Assembly: GCA_021432605.1 (NCBI GenBank)
Contig: MU271148.1
Span: 1,929,362-1,993,361, forward strand
DNA length: 64,000 bases
Direction of reading: 5' to 3'
Source: Coniochaeta sp. PMI_546
Taxonomy: Eukaryota > Ascomycota > Sordariomycetes > Coniochaetales > Coniochaetaceae
Part shown: positions 22,201 through 32,953 of the stretch, one piece after another
Layout of the letters: each line of letters starts with the position of its first letter
How positions within the stretch are numbered: the first letter of the stretch is position 1
Notes under the pieces: model-generated
What the model saw: only the letters and a program-made list of their open reading frames with translations
Told to the model about the DNA's origin: nothing
Database searches by the model: none
Program-made: the position numbers and the translations under genes

Positions 22201-25200
22201 GCTAGGTTCTTTCTTTTGTTGTCTCCTCCTCCTTTACCCCAGATAACCCCTCGTCCCCCTAGTATTGCCAAGGGAAACAATGTAACGATGGTGGAGTTTG
22301 ATTGAGTTACACTACATAGTACACGAAGTAAGGGCAGACAGTGCTCCGTGCCTGGCGGAAGGTTGGAAAACAGCGATGACATCGACAATCCAGCGAGCCT
22401 CGGACGGCTCTTTTTTGTCTGCGATGCACTGACTTGTCATAAGTCCTACACTTGTGAGTCCGCCTCCAAGACACGGATGTGACGGCTGCCTCGGCCTCTC
22501 GAGCTTACCGAAGGAATCGAGCCTCGAGGACAATGGTGAAGGAATAAGCGCCACGGGCCACAGCCAGAAAGCCATGCGCGCGAAATTCCCCTGGCTTTGG
22601 TTCACTAGAACTCAAACCGGTGTACCCGCAACCGTGGTGACCTATCATTGTGTGAAGCTCTCGCGGTACACACAACATGTCCGAGCGTAGTTGAGAGAAC
22701 CTGCCATGTCCTTGCTATCCGCATCTTACCCATCAAACTTGTGAGGCCCTGCAGCATGCAATGATGATCACACCCGACTCCCAAGTACCAACTTCCCAAG
22801 ACCCAAATCAGGGGCGCTGTCCCAGAACCAAAACAGAAGACGAGGCTGGTTTGGATGACGACGGATCCGGGCTGACGTGAGGGCAATATCAGCTCGAAGA
22901 TGAACAGAAGAATTGCCTCGATAGACCGCGCAGTCCAAGATCCATCATCCGTCCTTCTGACCAGCCACACGAGGGGCATGCATGGCCGTGGAAGTGCTGC
23001 CGATAAGGGCTTTTCCACTACTGAAGTCACTGGACCATCCAATGTCCGCTACAGTACGTCCCTCGATTAGTGTAGCATGCTTCAGGGTTGACTGGGCTAG
23101 GCTAGACTTGACTAGTTCCAACGCTCTTGGCATAGTGTTTGATTGTGGATGTGAGAACTGAGATCGGATCTTCGGCGAGGTACTTTTCTTTATTATTGTT
23201 CACACGTACATGCTATTTTGATCACGCACACGAATTACCCCGCCCAATCTTCGCACGTTAGTGTAGCTTTGGCTTCCTGGTCTTACTCGAAAGGAGCACA
23301 CACTAGCCTGAATGCATTCGGGGGCGTTACAGAGGACAAGGAGTGACAGCAAATGTGAGATACGACGAAATCTGTCGCCTCCCCTTTCGTTCGCCATCCA
23401 CTGCCACCAATGCCCGGCCCATACCAAGACAACGGAGGTAGCATCGTGAGCTACACTAAGCGGCGGAGGGGCGAATGAAATCGTTGTGAGATGTCGACCT
23501 GCATGAGAGGCCACGACAATCCTGTTCTGTCACGCTGCAGCTAGTTGCTCCTGGGACATACCACAGCCGTGTTTTAGTGCTGGATTTCGGGCGACCCTCG
23601 TTGTAGCCCAAGACGCTTGAGCAATCACAACATGCTATCGCTCAACCAGCCACCTCACGGCTTTCCCAAAGCGGTCTCTTCTGCATGTCGCACAACGCAC
23701 ACCACCACACCAGACAGACACTCCTTTGCCGGCTTCGAGAGTGACCGGCCTGCACCTACCACTGGCTGTAGACGCCACCACATCCACTGACTGCTATGGA
23801 GAAGGTCGCCTTGGCCCGATGAGAGGGTGCGAGACACTGCAGCGCTAGCTGCTGGCTGTACGAATTCCTATCTGTCACCAACAGAACCTCGAGAAATGTC
23901 CGAAAAGGCTTCCAAATCCCTCCGAGCCAACATGCGAGCCACCCCTTTGAATCACACTCCGCTTCCATCGCACCGGATCGGCCTAGATGAGTTCGGGCCG
24001 TGGCTTGTCGGCCTCTGCCGGGACGGCAGGGGATAGGTGGAACAAAGTTTTCGCCGGTCGGGAACGCGCCGTCTAGCATCCAGTGTCCAGTCTGTCGGTC
24101 CTTGAGCAACAAAGACAAGCCCTGGCTACTGACCGTACAGTGTAAGTATCACTCCACGACTAGTGCAGTGGCGAGTATGAAGATAAAGGCTCTCCTCTCT
24201 GAAGTCTAGACTCTAGAGCTCGGGGGGCAAAACGAACATCCCGTTGCCGGTCATCCAGCAACCTAGCTCTTGCGAGCCCGTCGGCTCTGATCAGTCCTGT
24301 CTTTGCCGATTGTAATTCTCATTACGATATTTGGAACAAGGCAGCCCTCTTTCACTCGTCTTCGGGGTCCGAAGTGGTGTCTTGGACTGTCGAGTTCAGC
24401 TGCGACGCTTTTGGAGTAGAAGGCATTGCCCTCCCTGTCTCCCATTCGCCAGCTGTTAATCAACGACTCACACCCCCTCCTTTGCTTCGAGGGCACCATG
24501 AACCTGCTTCCAGAAGGAGCGACAGCCTAGAATCCAGTATGGGGGAGGAGAGGTGATTGCGTACGCCTATCGCAGACTGCTCAGGCTGTCTCATTGGTCA
24601 CTCTGCAGCATGTCACCATGCTGCTCGCAATCTTGGTGGCTGGCGCGAGAATGTGATACGAATCTTGTTGGTTCATATGACCCAGTTGCTGACGAACTGG
24701 TTCTTCCAGCAATGTGAACGCCTGGCAGCCTATCAAAAGCCCGGCGTCCAGACCTCGGTAGCTTGGGACCCATCAAGCCAATAGTCTCGAACAAGATTCA
24801 GCAATTGGCGAGGTGACGAGCCCGGTGACCGTTTCGTGTCAATTGGGGTCTTTGTGTAACCATCGCTGCTGGGAGCGAGGACTTGGTCAAAGGTGGTGGT
24901 GGCACAGCAATGAAGATCGTTCTTGATGTATCCAACACCGACCCCTTTCGCTATCACTTGGCCACCCAAAATTTGAACAGGAAGTCTTGATGGGCAGGTC
25001 TCGGCCCTGTGCCCAGACACCAGGCCGGTTACGTGCTTCCCAGACCTCGCATCACAGCCCAGTCAGGTGAGACTTGTGTGCCCCTTTACCCGCGTTCCAT
25101 TTATCGTCACGGTAGTACAAGCCGGTTATCATCGCGACTGTGCAAGTGCACAACCACAGAGCGGGTGAGTCGGTGTATGTCTCGGTGAGCTTCGTCTTGG

Positions 25201-28200
25201 GAAAATGGTTGTCGCACTAGGCTACTGGTTGCTGAGGACACAAAGTTGGCATCCCCGTCTGGATCCTTCTGGGACTCCTACGAGAGCGACCACGGTCTTA
25301 CAACCGATTCTGGCCGATGGGCAGTGACCAGACACCTATGCGGGCAGCCGCCGTGGAGGGCATGACATATGTATGTGTCTGTTACCGCTGGAGTGGTACT
25401 GGGGTCACAGGTCCTTGAGTCGGGCGAGCATTCGTCACGACGGTCTTGATTCGTGCCTGACTTCATTATGATGTCGGTCATCAGCCCCCACGGAGCTGTT
25501 TCGTTGCGCAGCGCGCTGGTGCGCTGGTATCCCAAATGGCCGTCGTTGTCGTTGTCGATGCGGAAGCGAGGGCTGTTGCTGTTGCTTTGCATTTCCGTAA
25601 GCTTTGTTCATGGCTAGGCTTGAATACAGCTCATATCTTGTCTGCTTGCCTACCACGAAAGTTTGGTGCTGGGTCGCGGCTGCTACGGCTGGGTTCGGAC
25701 AAGCAACGTGTATGTCCCTGATTAGTTTTTCGAGCAGCATCCATGAGTACATACCATGAAGGGTATGTGTTCGAATGTCCATCGACACTTGGATAACAGA
25801 CCTGGGAGCTAGGACTACTAGTTGTTCTTTTTAATATTGGTTTTGCTCCTCAAGCAGAGAAATGGCCCGCATTAGAACAAGACCCACGTTCCGGCGGTGA
25901 TAACGTCTTCATAGAGTCCATACTTTGTTTACGTTACTCCTCGGGTTTGTTTACTCAACATTGCATCTGCTTCCATTCAACCTATGCTTAAAATATGGGA
26001 TGTTTCGCTCGAGGCTGCAGGATTTCGCCTTCATAGTGTGATCACGTACAACACTTGCTTCTTACCTCCCTTGTCCACTCCCTTGGAGTGCTGCTTGTGA
26101 GAAGCCACTTCCACCAGTATAGTGCATATGTCATGGATACTATACATTGCACAACAACCTGCCTCACAGCGTCGCCGCTGTGGAGTCACCGAGGAGCTTC
26201 TCCACAACAAAAAGAATCCTGCAAAATGCAAAAAACGTACAGCATCAGGGATTCCCCGGTGGTCACCCACCCGAGTACTAGTCTGACGATTACTGGCTTG
26301 TCTCTGGGAGAGCGGACGGGATCCCGAATTCTCCAGTATCTATGGCCGTACGTGGAAGACGAGGGTGTTGGAATGGTTTATTAGCTTCGCTTCCTTGGCA
26401 TGTTCGACGTCAACACCTTACTATGTAAAAGGGATTGCTTACCTACATTGTCACGCAAAGCCTTGCAAGGCTGGCGGCTCGTCAGAAAGTATGTCAAGGT
26501 GGTGCCCGCGGACTTTAAGACTGAGTCTAGCTTCTGTTGACGGATTCATCTATCTGACGGTCAGGCCGAACACGAGGGTGATATGAACCCAGGTCAGCAG
26601 AAGGAGGCATTCTGGTTCGAAGATTCGTGCTAATTTTGCTTGGAAGAGTAGTCAAGACTCTGGGAGGATGGGAAAGACGTTCATGGGGTGACTCGGCACC
26701 TCCCTTCACGCCTCCATGGCACGGACATACATATAACATGATTCAAAGCATGGAGGTCAGGTCTGTAGAGAAATAACTATCAGCTGTCAACAGCAAGAAG
26801 TGGAAATAGCAGTGGACAACTGCATTGATGGCCAGCCGGACGGCTTGTCCAGATACCAGCTCAAGGACAAGCTGTTTATGCGATCGTCGATTGTACTGTG
26901 ATCATGGAGCAACCAATCAGTTCTCAAGCTAGGGAAGGAAAGGCATTGGCAGACCTTGAAATCAAGATTTTATGTGAAAGGTTTATGTGAGTATTGAACA
27001 TCTCCACCTGTCACTTTAACTTTGAGCATGCCCTGCTGCTTTGCTGGCCTGCCGTTGCGCGGCTCGGACGCTCTTGAAGATGCCTAGAGAGCCCATGTCT
27101 GAATAGCCGGGGCTTTTTCAAGCTATCAGCCTTACGACATATTCAATAGAAACTCAGAGCAGTGGAGAAGGCACTACATGTAAGTCACAACCACTGGCTT
27201 GATACCAGTGATGAGCGCTGCGTGTTTCTGACTTCATGGCAATATAGCGTATTGTAGGGAGCATGCTCCATGTCGACTTCAGCGAGCGTCTCGTGGCGGG
27301 CCTAGAGCACGAGCTCGACGTATGCTCAAAGAACCCTTCCCCAGAGCATATTGCCGCCGAAGCCAGCCTCAAATGACAGAAACTGGCGATCTCGTCCATG
27401 GGATAACGGCAGGCTCAAATACACTGTACCTCAATGGCGGACAGTCAAAGCTCGCAGCCCAGCCGTGCAAATGGCTTGGAAAGGGCACTCACGCTAAGTC
27501 CAGAAGAAGCAACATCACCGAGTAGCTCTCCACAACCGGTGAGGTACGAGTAGGAGGACGATAGAGTGAGAGGATGTGACGCAGCGGAGTCGCGGTAGAG
27601 ATAGGAGGAGCCAAGGACAGAGAGAAAGACAGGTTGGGAAGAGCGGTAATGACGACCACTCTATTGATTTGTCCACATGGGAGACCAGTATTGTGGAGGA
27701 GAGGACAAGACGGGAGATCGGTGGCCCCGGAAGTCTAACTCAAGGAAACGCACCCGGAGGCATTGGGAGTGCTCGCATAGAGAAGATGACGTAGGCAGAG
27801 CTGAAACTGCAGTAGACAAGCTCAAAAAGCTGACCAGACACCAAAGAGAAGTAAGGACCTCGAAGAGAGATAGAGAGGATCAGAGAGAGAGGCGCTTCTT
27901 GAAGGCGAATGGAAGTTCACAGGACATTCACAAATGTCTGTCTCCAGATCACCCTAGAGAATGCTTGACCTCGGCACATGGCAGTATCGGAGCCAGAGGA
28001 ATCAAATCGAAAGTCAATGATACGAATTATCTACTCTGCTCTTGACTCTTGAGCGAAGGACAGTTGTGGTTTGGTAGCTGATGGTTTGCACTGTTTGAGG
28101 GACCGTTGCCGGTGTTATTTACTCCTTCAGAACCGTGACTCTGTCGTGTTTGGCTGCCACTCATCATCTAGAATACGACATATGGTTTTGCCTTCTACAT

Positions 28201-28440
28201 CGGTAAATCAACTGGTTTCGATTATGATCTAACTTTACGAGCGGAAGGGCAGCATAGGGATAGCCAGAAACACTAATTAAACCCCAACCCTGACAGTAAA
28301 CCAAGGCAAATTAATTGTTAGTGTCCCCGGCGTTATCCTACATCACATAGACGTTCAACCGTGAAAGGCATGACATATGAACACAGTTCTCACAATCGTT
28401 GAAAAGGGAAGACAGTAAAGCAATCTACCTCTTGTGGAAG
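16237..28440. other. Gene-free region, about 12.2 kb
   Basis: This lies between the Ecl1-like gene (-) and the PITH gene (+). I could not support any protein or RNA gene. Open frames are short, overlap on both strands, often start with non-ATG codons and match no family. Notable contents are a (CCAG)5 repeat at 18289-18308, a pyrimidine-rich stretch near 22205-22260, repeated TAGTGTA words (for example 21357, 21972, 22009, 23071, 23260), a membrane-like frame at 22605-23042 (-), and a purine-rich tract at about 27540-27900. It may contain regulatory sequence, a non-coding transcript, or strongly decayed DNA. These options cannot be separated by eye. Confidence 0.5.
18289..18308. repeat. CCAG tetranucleotide repeat, five units
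   Basis: Five perfect tandem CCAG units in non-coding DNA. It is a candidate length-variable microsatellite. Confidence 0.85.
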
Positions 28441-29184
28441 ATGTCGCACCACTGCCACGACGAGCATGCAGGACACGGCGGTCACAACCACCACGACCAC
28501 GAGCACGACCACTCAGATGACATCACGCCGGCCGTGCAGTTCTCGCTGTACGAACACATCAACTTCGACGAGATACACACCCTAAACGAGGCACAGTACG
28601 GCTCGGGAAAAGCCATAGTGAAGAAGACATGGGCAGAACGGCTGAGTGACGACCCCGAGCTGGCGAGTGACGCGGACGAGCAGCTGCTCATCAACATCCC
28701 GTGAGCACCGTCTCCCCGACTAAAATATATTAACCTCAACATCTGCTAAACTCCTGGTAGATTCACCGGCCAAGTCAAACTTCATTCCATCCTCCTTCGC
28801 ACCTCAAACTCAGACTCGGCCCCCAAGACGCTCAAGGTCATCATCAACCGCGACGACGTCGACTTTGGCGTGGCCGAGGAGAGCGAGGGGACGCAGACCT
28901 TTGAGCTGTCGCAGACGTCTGAGGTGCAGGAGCTCCCAGTCAAGCGGGCAAAGTTCAGCGCCGTGCGACGACTGTCGCTGTTCTTTCCGGACAACTTTGG
29001 GGACGGAGACGAGGACGTGACGAGGCTGGGTTACATTGGGTTTAGGGGAGAGTGGATGCAGCTCGGTCGCGCGCCGGCGAATATCCTGTACGAGGCGGCG
29101 GCAAATCCGAGTGATCACAAGGTGAAGGGGACGAATGTAAATACGATGGGAAGCCACATTGGCGGTGGCGGAGGGGGGATGTGA
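28441..29184 (+). CDS. PITH domain protein
   Basis: Two exons, 28441-28700 and 28761-29184, giving 227 residues. The intron 28701-28760 (GTGAGC donor, TAG acceptor) joins LLINIP to FTGQVKLHS, the standard PITH core. The PITH (DUF1000) domain is the proteasome-interacting module of thioredoxin-like protein TXNL1; stand-alone PITH proteins are conserved in fungi. Here it spans about residues 25-205: DEQLLINIPF, VKLHSILL, APKTLKVIINRDD and EVQELPVKRAKFS are recognisable. The first 30 residues are strikingly His/Asp-rich (SHHCHDEHAGHGGHNHHDHE) and could bind metal. The C-terminus is Gly-rich. The frame extends upstream to an ATG at 28399, but the start at 28441 (MSHHCHDEH) agrees with the usual family N-terminus. 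The gene faces the CCDC25 homologue; their stop codons lie about 125 bases apart. Confidence 0.92.
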
Positions 29185-29309
29185 GTAGGCATAGTTGATT
29201 GCGGTGGGTTGAAGGCGTTATCATTGCGGTTAGAAGGCCGGAAGGTGAGCATGGTACCTTTCATATCAAGTTGAGCAAGAAGACTACAGCAAGTCATGGG
29301 TATGCTGCG

Positions 29310-30261
29310 CTACATGAAATCGTCCTCCCAATTCTCGTCTCTCTCTTGGTTGCTCGCCGCGGCCATGTTCTCCTCCGAGAATAGCTCTTCGTATGCGTGG
29401 TCCTTTTGCCACTTCTTCTCCTGCCTCTCCTTCATTATGCGGGCTTCTTCCTTCTTCTGTGGCGCGTGCATCTCGTCAGTATTGTCTGATAACATGACAT
29501 TGATTAGTAGTGTTGCTCACCCTCGCAAGCTGTGCCGCTTGGTCCCGCTTCCGCAGCTCCTTGAGATGGTCCTCCTTTTCCTGCCTCAAGTCCGGATGCT
29601 TCTCGACCTTGGTCTTGTTGAGCCGGTTGATGATGGCGTTCTCGCGCTCGGGCACAAGTATGCGCTTGACCTGGAAGTAGGTGGCTTATAAGCCAAGGGG
29701 TCATCAACCCAAAGGGTAGAGGAGCAAGGTACCTTCTTATTATCATGAAAGCTGACTTGTCCAGCAGCCATGCTGCCGTCCTTCTTGAGATTGGACCATG
29801 GCGTGTAGATGATGGTGATATTGTCCTTCTTGTTGCCCTCGATTGAATTGGCCTTGGTCAGCTGGGCGAGGTCCTTCAGGAGGGCTTCGGGGATGTTGTC
29901 CCATGTGTCTCCTTCGTTCAGCCTGAGATAGATATGTGCACTGGACAGCTTGTCTACGTGGAACTATGGCAGACGTGAATAAAGTGACGTTTCATAGAGT
30001 CTGTTGGCATGTTCCTACCCTGGGAGAATGTTCAGGAACAGGACTGGTCTACTAATCAGGGACAAGGGAGTGCCAACAACCTACCACACATCTTCCTCCC
30101 AGCCATGCTTGATCAACTCCTCATCTGAACCATAAAAGTGAGCCTCGGATGATCGAGTTGCAATAGTTTCTTGTAAGTCAATACCCACTTTCGAACTTGT
30201 CTTTTCCGACGTAGATGTAGGCCGAAGGCGTTACGACGTTTGATGTGAAATAGTAGACCAT
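29310..30261 (-). CDS. CCDC25-like protein (NFACT-R/DUF814 domain)
   Basis: The family frame is rebuilt from exons 30261-30189, 30124-30085, 30019 (one base), 29963-29733, 29670-29521 and 29456-29310, giving 213 residues, close to human CCDC25 (208). It begins MVYYFTSNVVTPSAYIYVGK, contains [20 protein letters not shown] and IYTPWSNLKKDGSM, and ends in a long charged helix (KKEEARIMKERQEKKWQKDH) with an acidic tail DENWEDDFM. The first 110 residues form the NFACT-R domain, shared with Rqc2/NEMF-type proteins. Human CCDC25 has been reported to bind extracellular-trap DNA; its basic cellular role in fungi is unknown. The conserved Trp of DVWFHV needs a single G from position 30019, flanked by introns 30020-30084 and 29964-30018. 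Without it the frame is lost. The gene is divergent from uL3m. Confidence 0.88.
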
Positions 30262-30652
30262 TTTACAGACGGTGGTATGCCGACCAGAAGCTAAGAAATA
30301 TGAAGAGATTGAAGGAAGAGCAGGGCGACAAATGTTTCCTTAAAAGTGACTTCAAGCCCTTCGTCCTCGAGTTAAGAGGTTCTCACGAATCAAAAAAAGA
30401 CATTGGTCAATTGGACCAGAGGTGCAGAAGTGGGCCTCTCGCCCTCCGTAACATTTCTCCATCCTTTCCAACGGCTCCCGAAATTTTAGCTAGTCAAAGA
30501 AGCTCGCCGTCGTCAACCTCAAACCTCAAACCTCGAATCACATCCGACCAACGAACTGTGGAAATTCCGCCCAGCACCACTTCCACATGTTTAAGAGACC
30601 GATTCAACACTAATCACATCCGCTCTCGGAGAGCGACCGACACTCTTCGACA
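30262..30652. promoter_or_regulatory. Bidirectional promoter region, CCDC25-like and uL3m genes
   Basis: About 390 bases separate the ATGs of two divergent genes, so both promoters and leaders must fit here. The open frame at 30300-30782 overlaps the uL3m start in another frame and is not supported. No clear TATA element is seen. Confidence 0.55.
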
Positions 30653-31747
30653 ATGGCGCCCCGGCTGCCAGCCCGCTGCTGGCGGCAGATCCAGCTCCGA
30701 TCAGCACAGCCACGCATACCATCACCGACGCGATCCCTCCTCCCCATCCGCGCCTTCTCGTCTACCCCAACCCAGAGCGTGAAATACGGCTGGTCCACCC
30801 TGCCGAAGCAGGACAAACCCCGACGCTTCAACCAGACCTCCCTCGGCCTGCCCGCGCCCACGACCGGTCCCGCCGCCGCCCTGGCCCGGCGCGCGCGCAC
30901 CACCCCGCTCCGCACGGGCGTCCTGGCCATCAAGAAGGGCATGACAGCCTTCATGGGCAAGTCCGGCACCCGCATCGCCTGCACCGTGCTCCAGCTGGAC
31001 GAGGTGCAGACCATAGCCAACAAGACGAGGCGCAAGAACGGCTACTGGGCCGTGCAGGTCGGCCTCGGTAACCGGAAGCCCATGGCCGTCGGCGCCCCGA
31101 TGCTGGGCTACTTCGAGGCCAAGGGCGTGGCGCCCAAGCAGCACCTGGCCGAGTTCATGGTCAAGGACGAGAAGGGCCTGCTGCCCGTCGGCGTGCAGCT
31201 GCTGCCGGACTGGTTCCATGTCGGGCAGTGGGTCGACGTGCGGTCCAACAGCAGGGGACAGGGCTTCGCGGGCGGCATGAAGAGGCACGGCTTCAAGGGC
31301 CAGGAGGCCAGTCACGGCAACTCGCTCAACCACCGGACCATCGGCTCCGCCGGCCCCTCGCAGGGCTCCGGCTCGCGCGTCCTGCCGGGCAAGAAGATGC
31401 CGGGCCGCATGGGGAACGAGAGGGTCACGCTGCAGAACCTGCCGGTCCTGATGGTCGACAACGAGTTGGGCATCGTGGTGGTCAAGGGCGGAGTGGCAGG
31501 CCCCAAGGGGTGCGTGGTCAAGATCCAGGACGCGGTCAAGAAGCCGCCTCCGCCGCAGGAGTTTATCGAGCAGACGCGGAGGTTGGTCGAGGAGAGGTTC
31601 CCGCATGCGGAGGAGCAGCTGGAGGCGGCGCGGAAGAGGCATCTCGAGCTCAAGGAGGCGAGGAGGGCCAAGAGGATAGAGGAGATTCTGGCTGGGGGTG
31701 TGATTGAGGCCGCGCAGGGACAGGCGGAGATTGCCGCTCAGTTGTGA
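30653..31747 (+). CDS. Mitochondrial large-subunit ribosomal protein uL3m (yeast Mrpl9 homologue)
   Basis: A single uninterrupted exon of 364 codons plus stop; ATG at 30653. Mitochondrial form of universal ribosomal protein uL3, a core protein of the large subunit near the peptidyl-transferase centre. Residues 1 to about 40 are rich in Arg/Ser/Ala without acidic residues and include RAFSST, the pattern of a cleavable matrix-targeting sequence. The uL3 domain runs from about TGVLAIKKGMTAFM (residues 86-99) to QNLPVLMVDNELGIVVVKG. It includes the signature RGQGFAGGMKRHGFKGQEASHGNSL region and RMGNERVT. A charged helical extension of about 70 residues (EEQLEAARKRHLELKEARRA) follows, as in other fungal homologues. 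Codon third positions are strongly G/C, fitting high expression. It converges on the Coa1 gene. Confidence 0.96.
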   Translation: MAPRLPARCWRQIQLRSAQPRIPSPTRSLLPIRAFSSTPTQSVKYGWSTLPKQDKPRRFNQTSLGLPAPTTGPAAALARRARTTPLRTGVLAIKKGMTAFMGKSGTRIACTVLQLDEVQTIANKTRRKNGYWAVQVGLGNRKPMAVGAPMLGYFEAKGVAPKQHLAEFMVKDEKGLLPVGVQLLPDWFHVGQWVDVRSNSRGQGFAGGMKRHGFKGQEASHGNSLNHRTIGSAGPSQGSGSRVLPGKKMPGRMGNERVTLQNLPVLMVDNELGIVVVKGGVAGPKGCVVKIQDAVKKPPPPQEFIEQTRRLVEERFPHAEEQLEAARKRHLELKEARRAKRIEEILAGGVIEAAQGQAEIAAQL

Positions 31748-31966
31748 GGGTTGAGTTTCTTGTTTGGTATTGTAATATACATATCTATCCGTCCCATTGT
31801 TTGTACAATACAGTTAGAGCTGCTTGGGGAGAGACATCGCCCCCCAAGCTGGACATTTTCATGCCATCCCTTTGCGTATAAGGACCACAGTCCATTTTCT
31901 CATGACAATGAGACCGATCAAGCCCGTGACTCATACGGCCATTTCCCCTGCCCGTCTTGTCCTTCA

Positions 31967-32659
31967 TCACTGCTTCTTCATAGCCTGTCTAAACCCCCTC
32001 GTCCCCTCGTCGTCCTCCTCGACACCCTCAAGCTTGAACCCGGTAGTCGGGTCCGCATCCTCGAGCAGGTCAATCTTCTGCCCGTCGCTCGTGACGAGAC
32101 TCCACTCCGTCGTCTCAAAGGCGCCCTTGGGCGTCTTCCTGTTGCTCGCGAAGCGCATCATGCCCTCGTTCTTCGTCCCCTTGACCGAGAAGGTGATGTC
32201 GATGCGGCCGTGCAGCTGGTTCATCTCGCCGCCGATCCAGGGGATCTGATGCTTGAAGTAGATCTCGTCTCCCAGATATTCGCGGGCCTTCTTGGAGGTC
32301 CGCAGGGAGTACAGGGTGGAGGTGACGACCGGACTGGAAAGCTTCTGGTAGTTGAAGATCGCGACGCTGAAGGCGGCTATGATGGCGAAGAAGATGGGGA
32401 GGGTGCGCGACCAGCGGAAGCGGTTTGCTTCGACATCTGAAGGGGTTACACTTGTCAGCTATCGGGAAGGCCGCGGTAGAACAGGAAGGGACTAACCTGG
32501 TAACTCGCGATCTGCCCGTCGCTCCATCAGTGGTCCATCGCCTCGTTTGGGAGCGGCCTGGTAGGCCCGGCGGGGTTGTATTGGTAGTCGCCTTGGTTGT
32601 AATCTGGCTGCTCTGGACAACAGAGCCGAAGCTCTCCTGTGGGCGAGTCTGGACAGCAT
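31967..32659 (-). CDS. Cytochrome c oxidase assembly factor Coa1
   Basis: Two exons, 32659-32497 and 32436-31967; product 210 residues. The 60-base intron (GTTAGT donor, CAG acceptor) joins RADRELPD to VEANRFRWSRT. Coa1 is an inner-membrane protein that helps assemble Cox1 into cytochrome c oxidase. The N-terminus is Arg-rich and lacks acids (MLSRLAHRRASALLSRAARL), a mitochondrial presequence. The family signature GPLMERRADRELP precedes the single membrane segment (LPIFFAIIAAFSVAIFNY, about residues 66-83). The conserved SSPVVTSTLYSLRTSKKARE and LGDEIYFKHQIPWIGGEMNQLHG follow in the intermembrane space. The C-terminus is acidic, then basic (GFRQAMKKQ). It is convergent with uL3m (about 220 bases between stops) and divergent from the membrane protein gene at 32954. 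Confidence 0.93.
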
Positions 32660-32953
32660 TATCGGGTATCTGTCGACAGCTATCCTGCTGCCTCAGTTAC
32701 AATAGGCCGTATGTGGAAGTCAGACCACAGCTTCAAAATGCATGGAAAGATATTTCCTTATCGGGGCACGGGAAACCGATAAAAGAATTACTAGTCTAGC
32801 GTTTCTCAAGCTCCGCCAGGCTACCATCGGTGCACATTCAACGTCATAGGGCTGACCTTCAGCCTCACCACTCATCCACCCTAAGTCAACCTCTCTTCCT
32901 CTACTCACCTCCTCCTCATCATATCATGCCATGATTTTCTCGCAAAACACACC

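Noticed and set aside
10612-28440. Transposon or repeat-element remnants in the gene-empty tract
   Set aside because: I saw no terminal repeats, transposase or reverse-transcriptase motifs, nor clear AT-rich decay. A library search could still find short relics.
30300-30782. 160-codon plus-strand frame over the uL3m start
   Set aside because: Overlaps the well-supported uL3m gene in another frame and covers its promoter.
30722-31642. 306-codon minus-strand frame
   Set aside because: Antisense shadow of uL3m caused by its strong G/C third-position bias.
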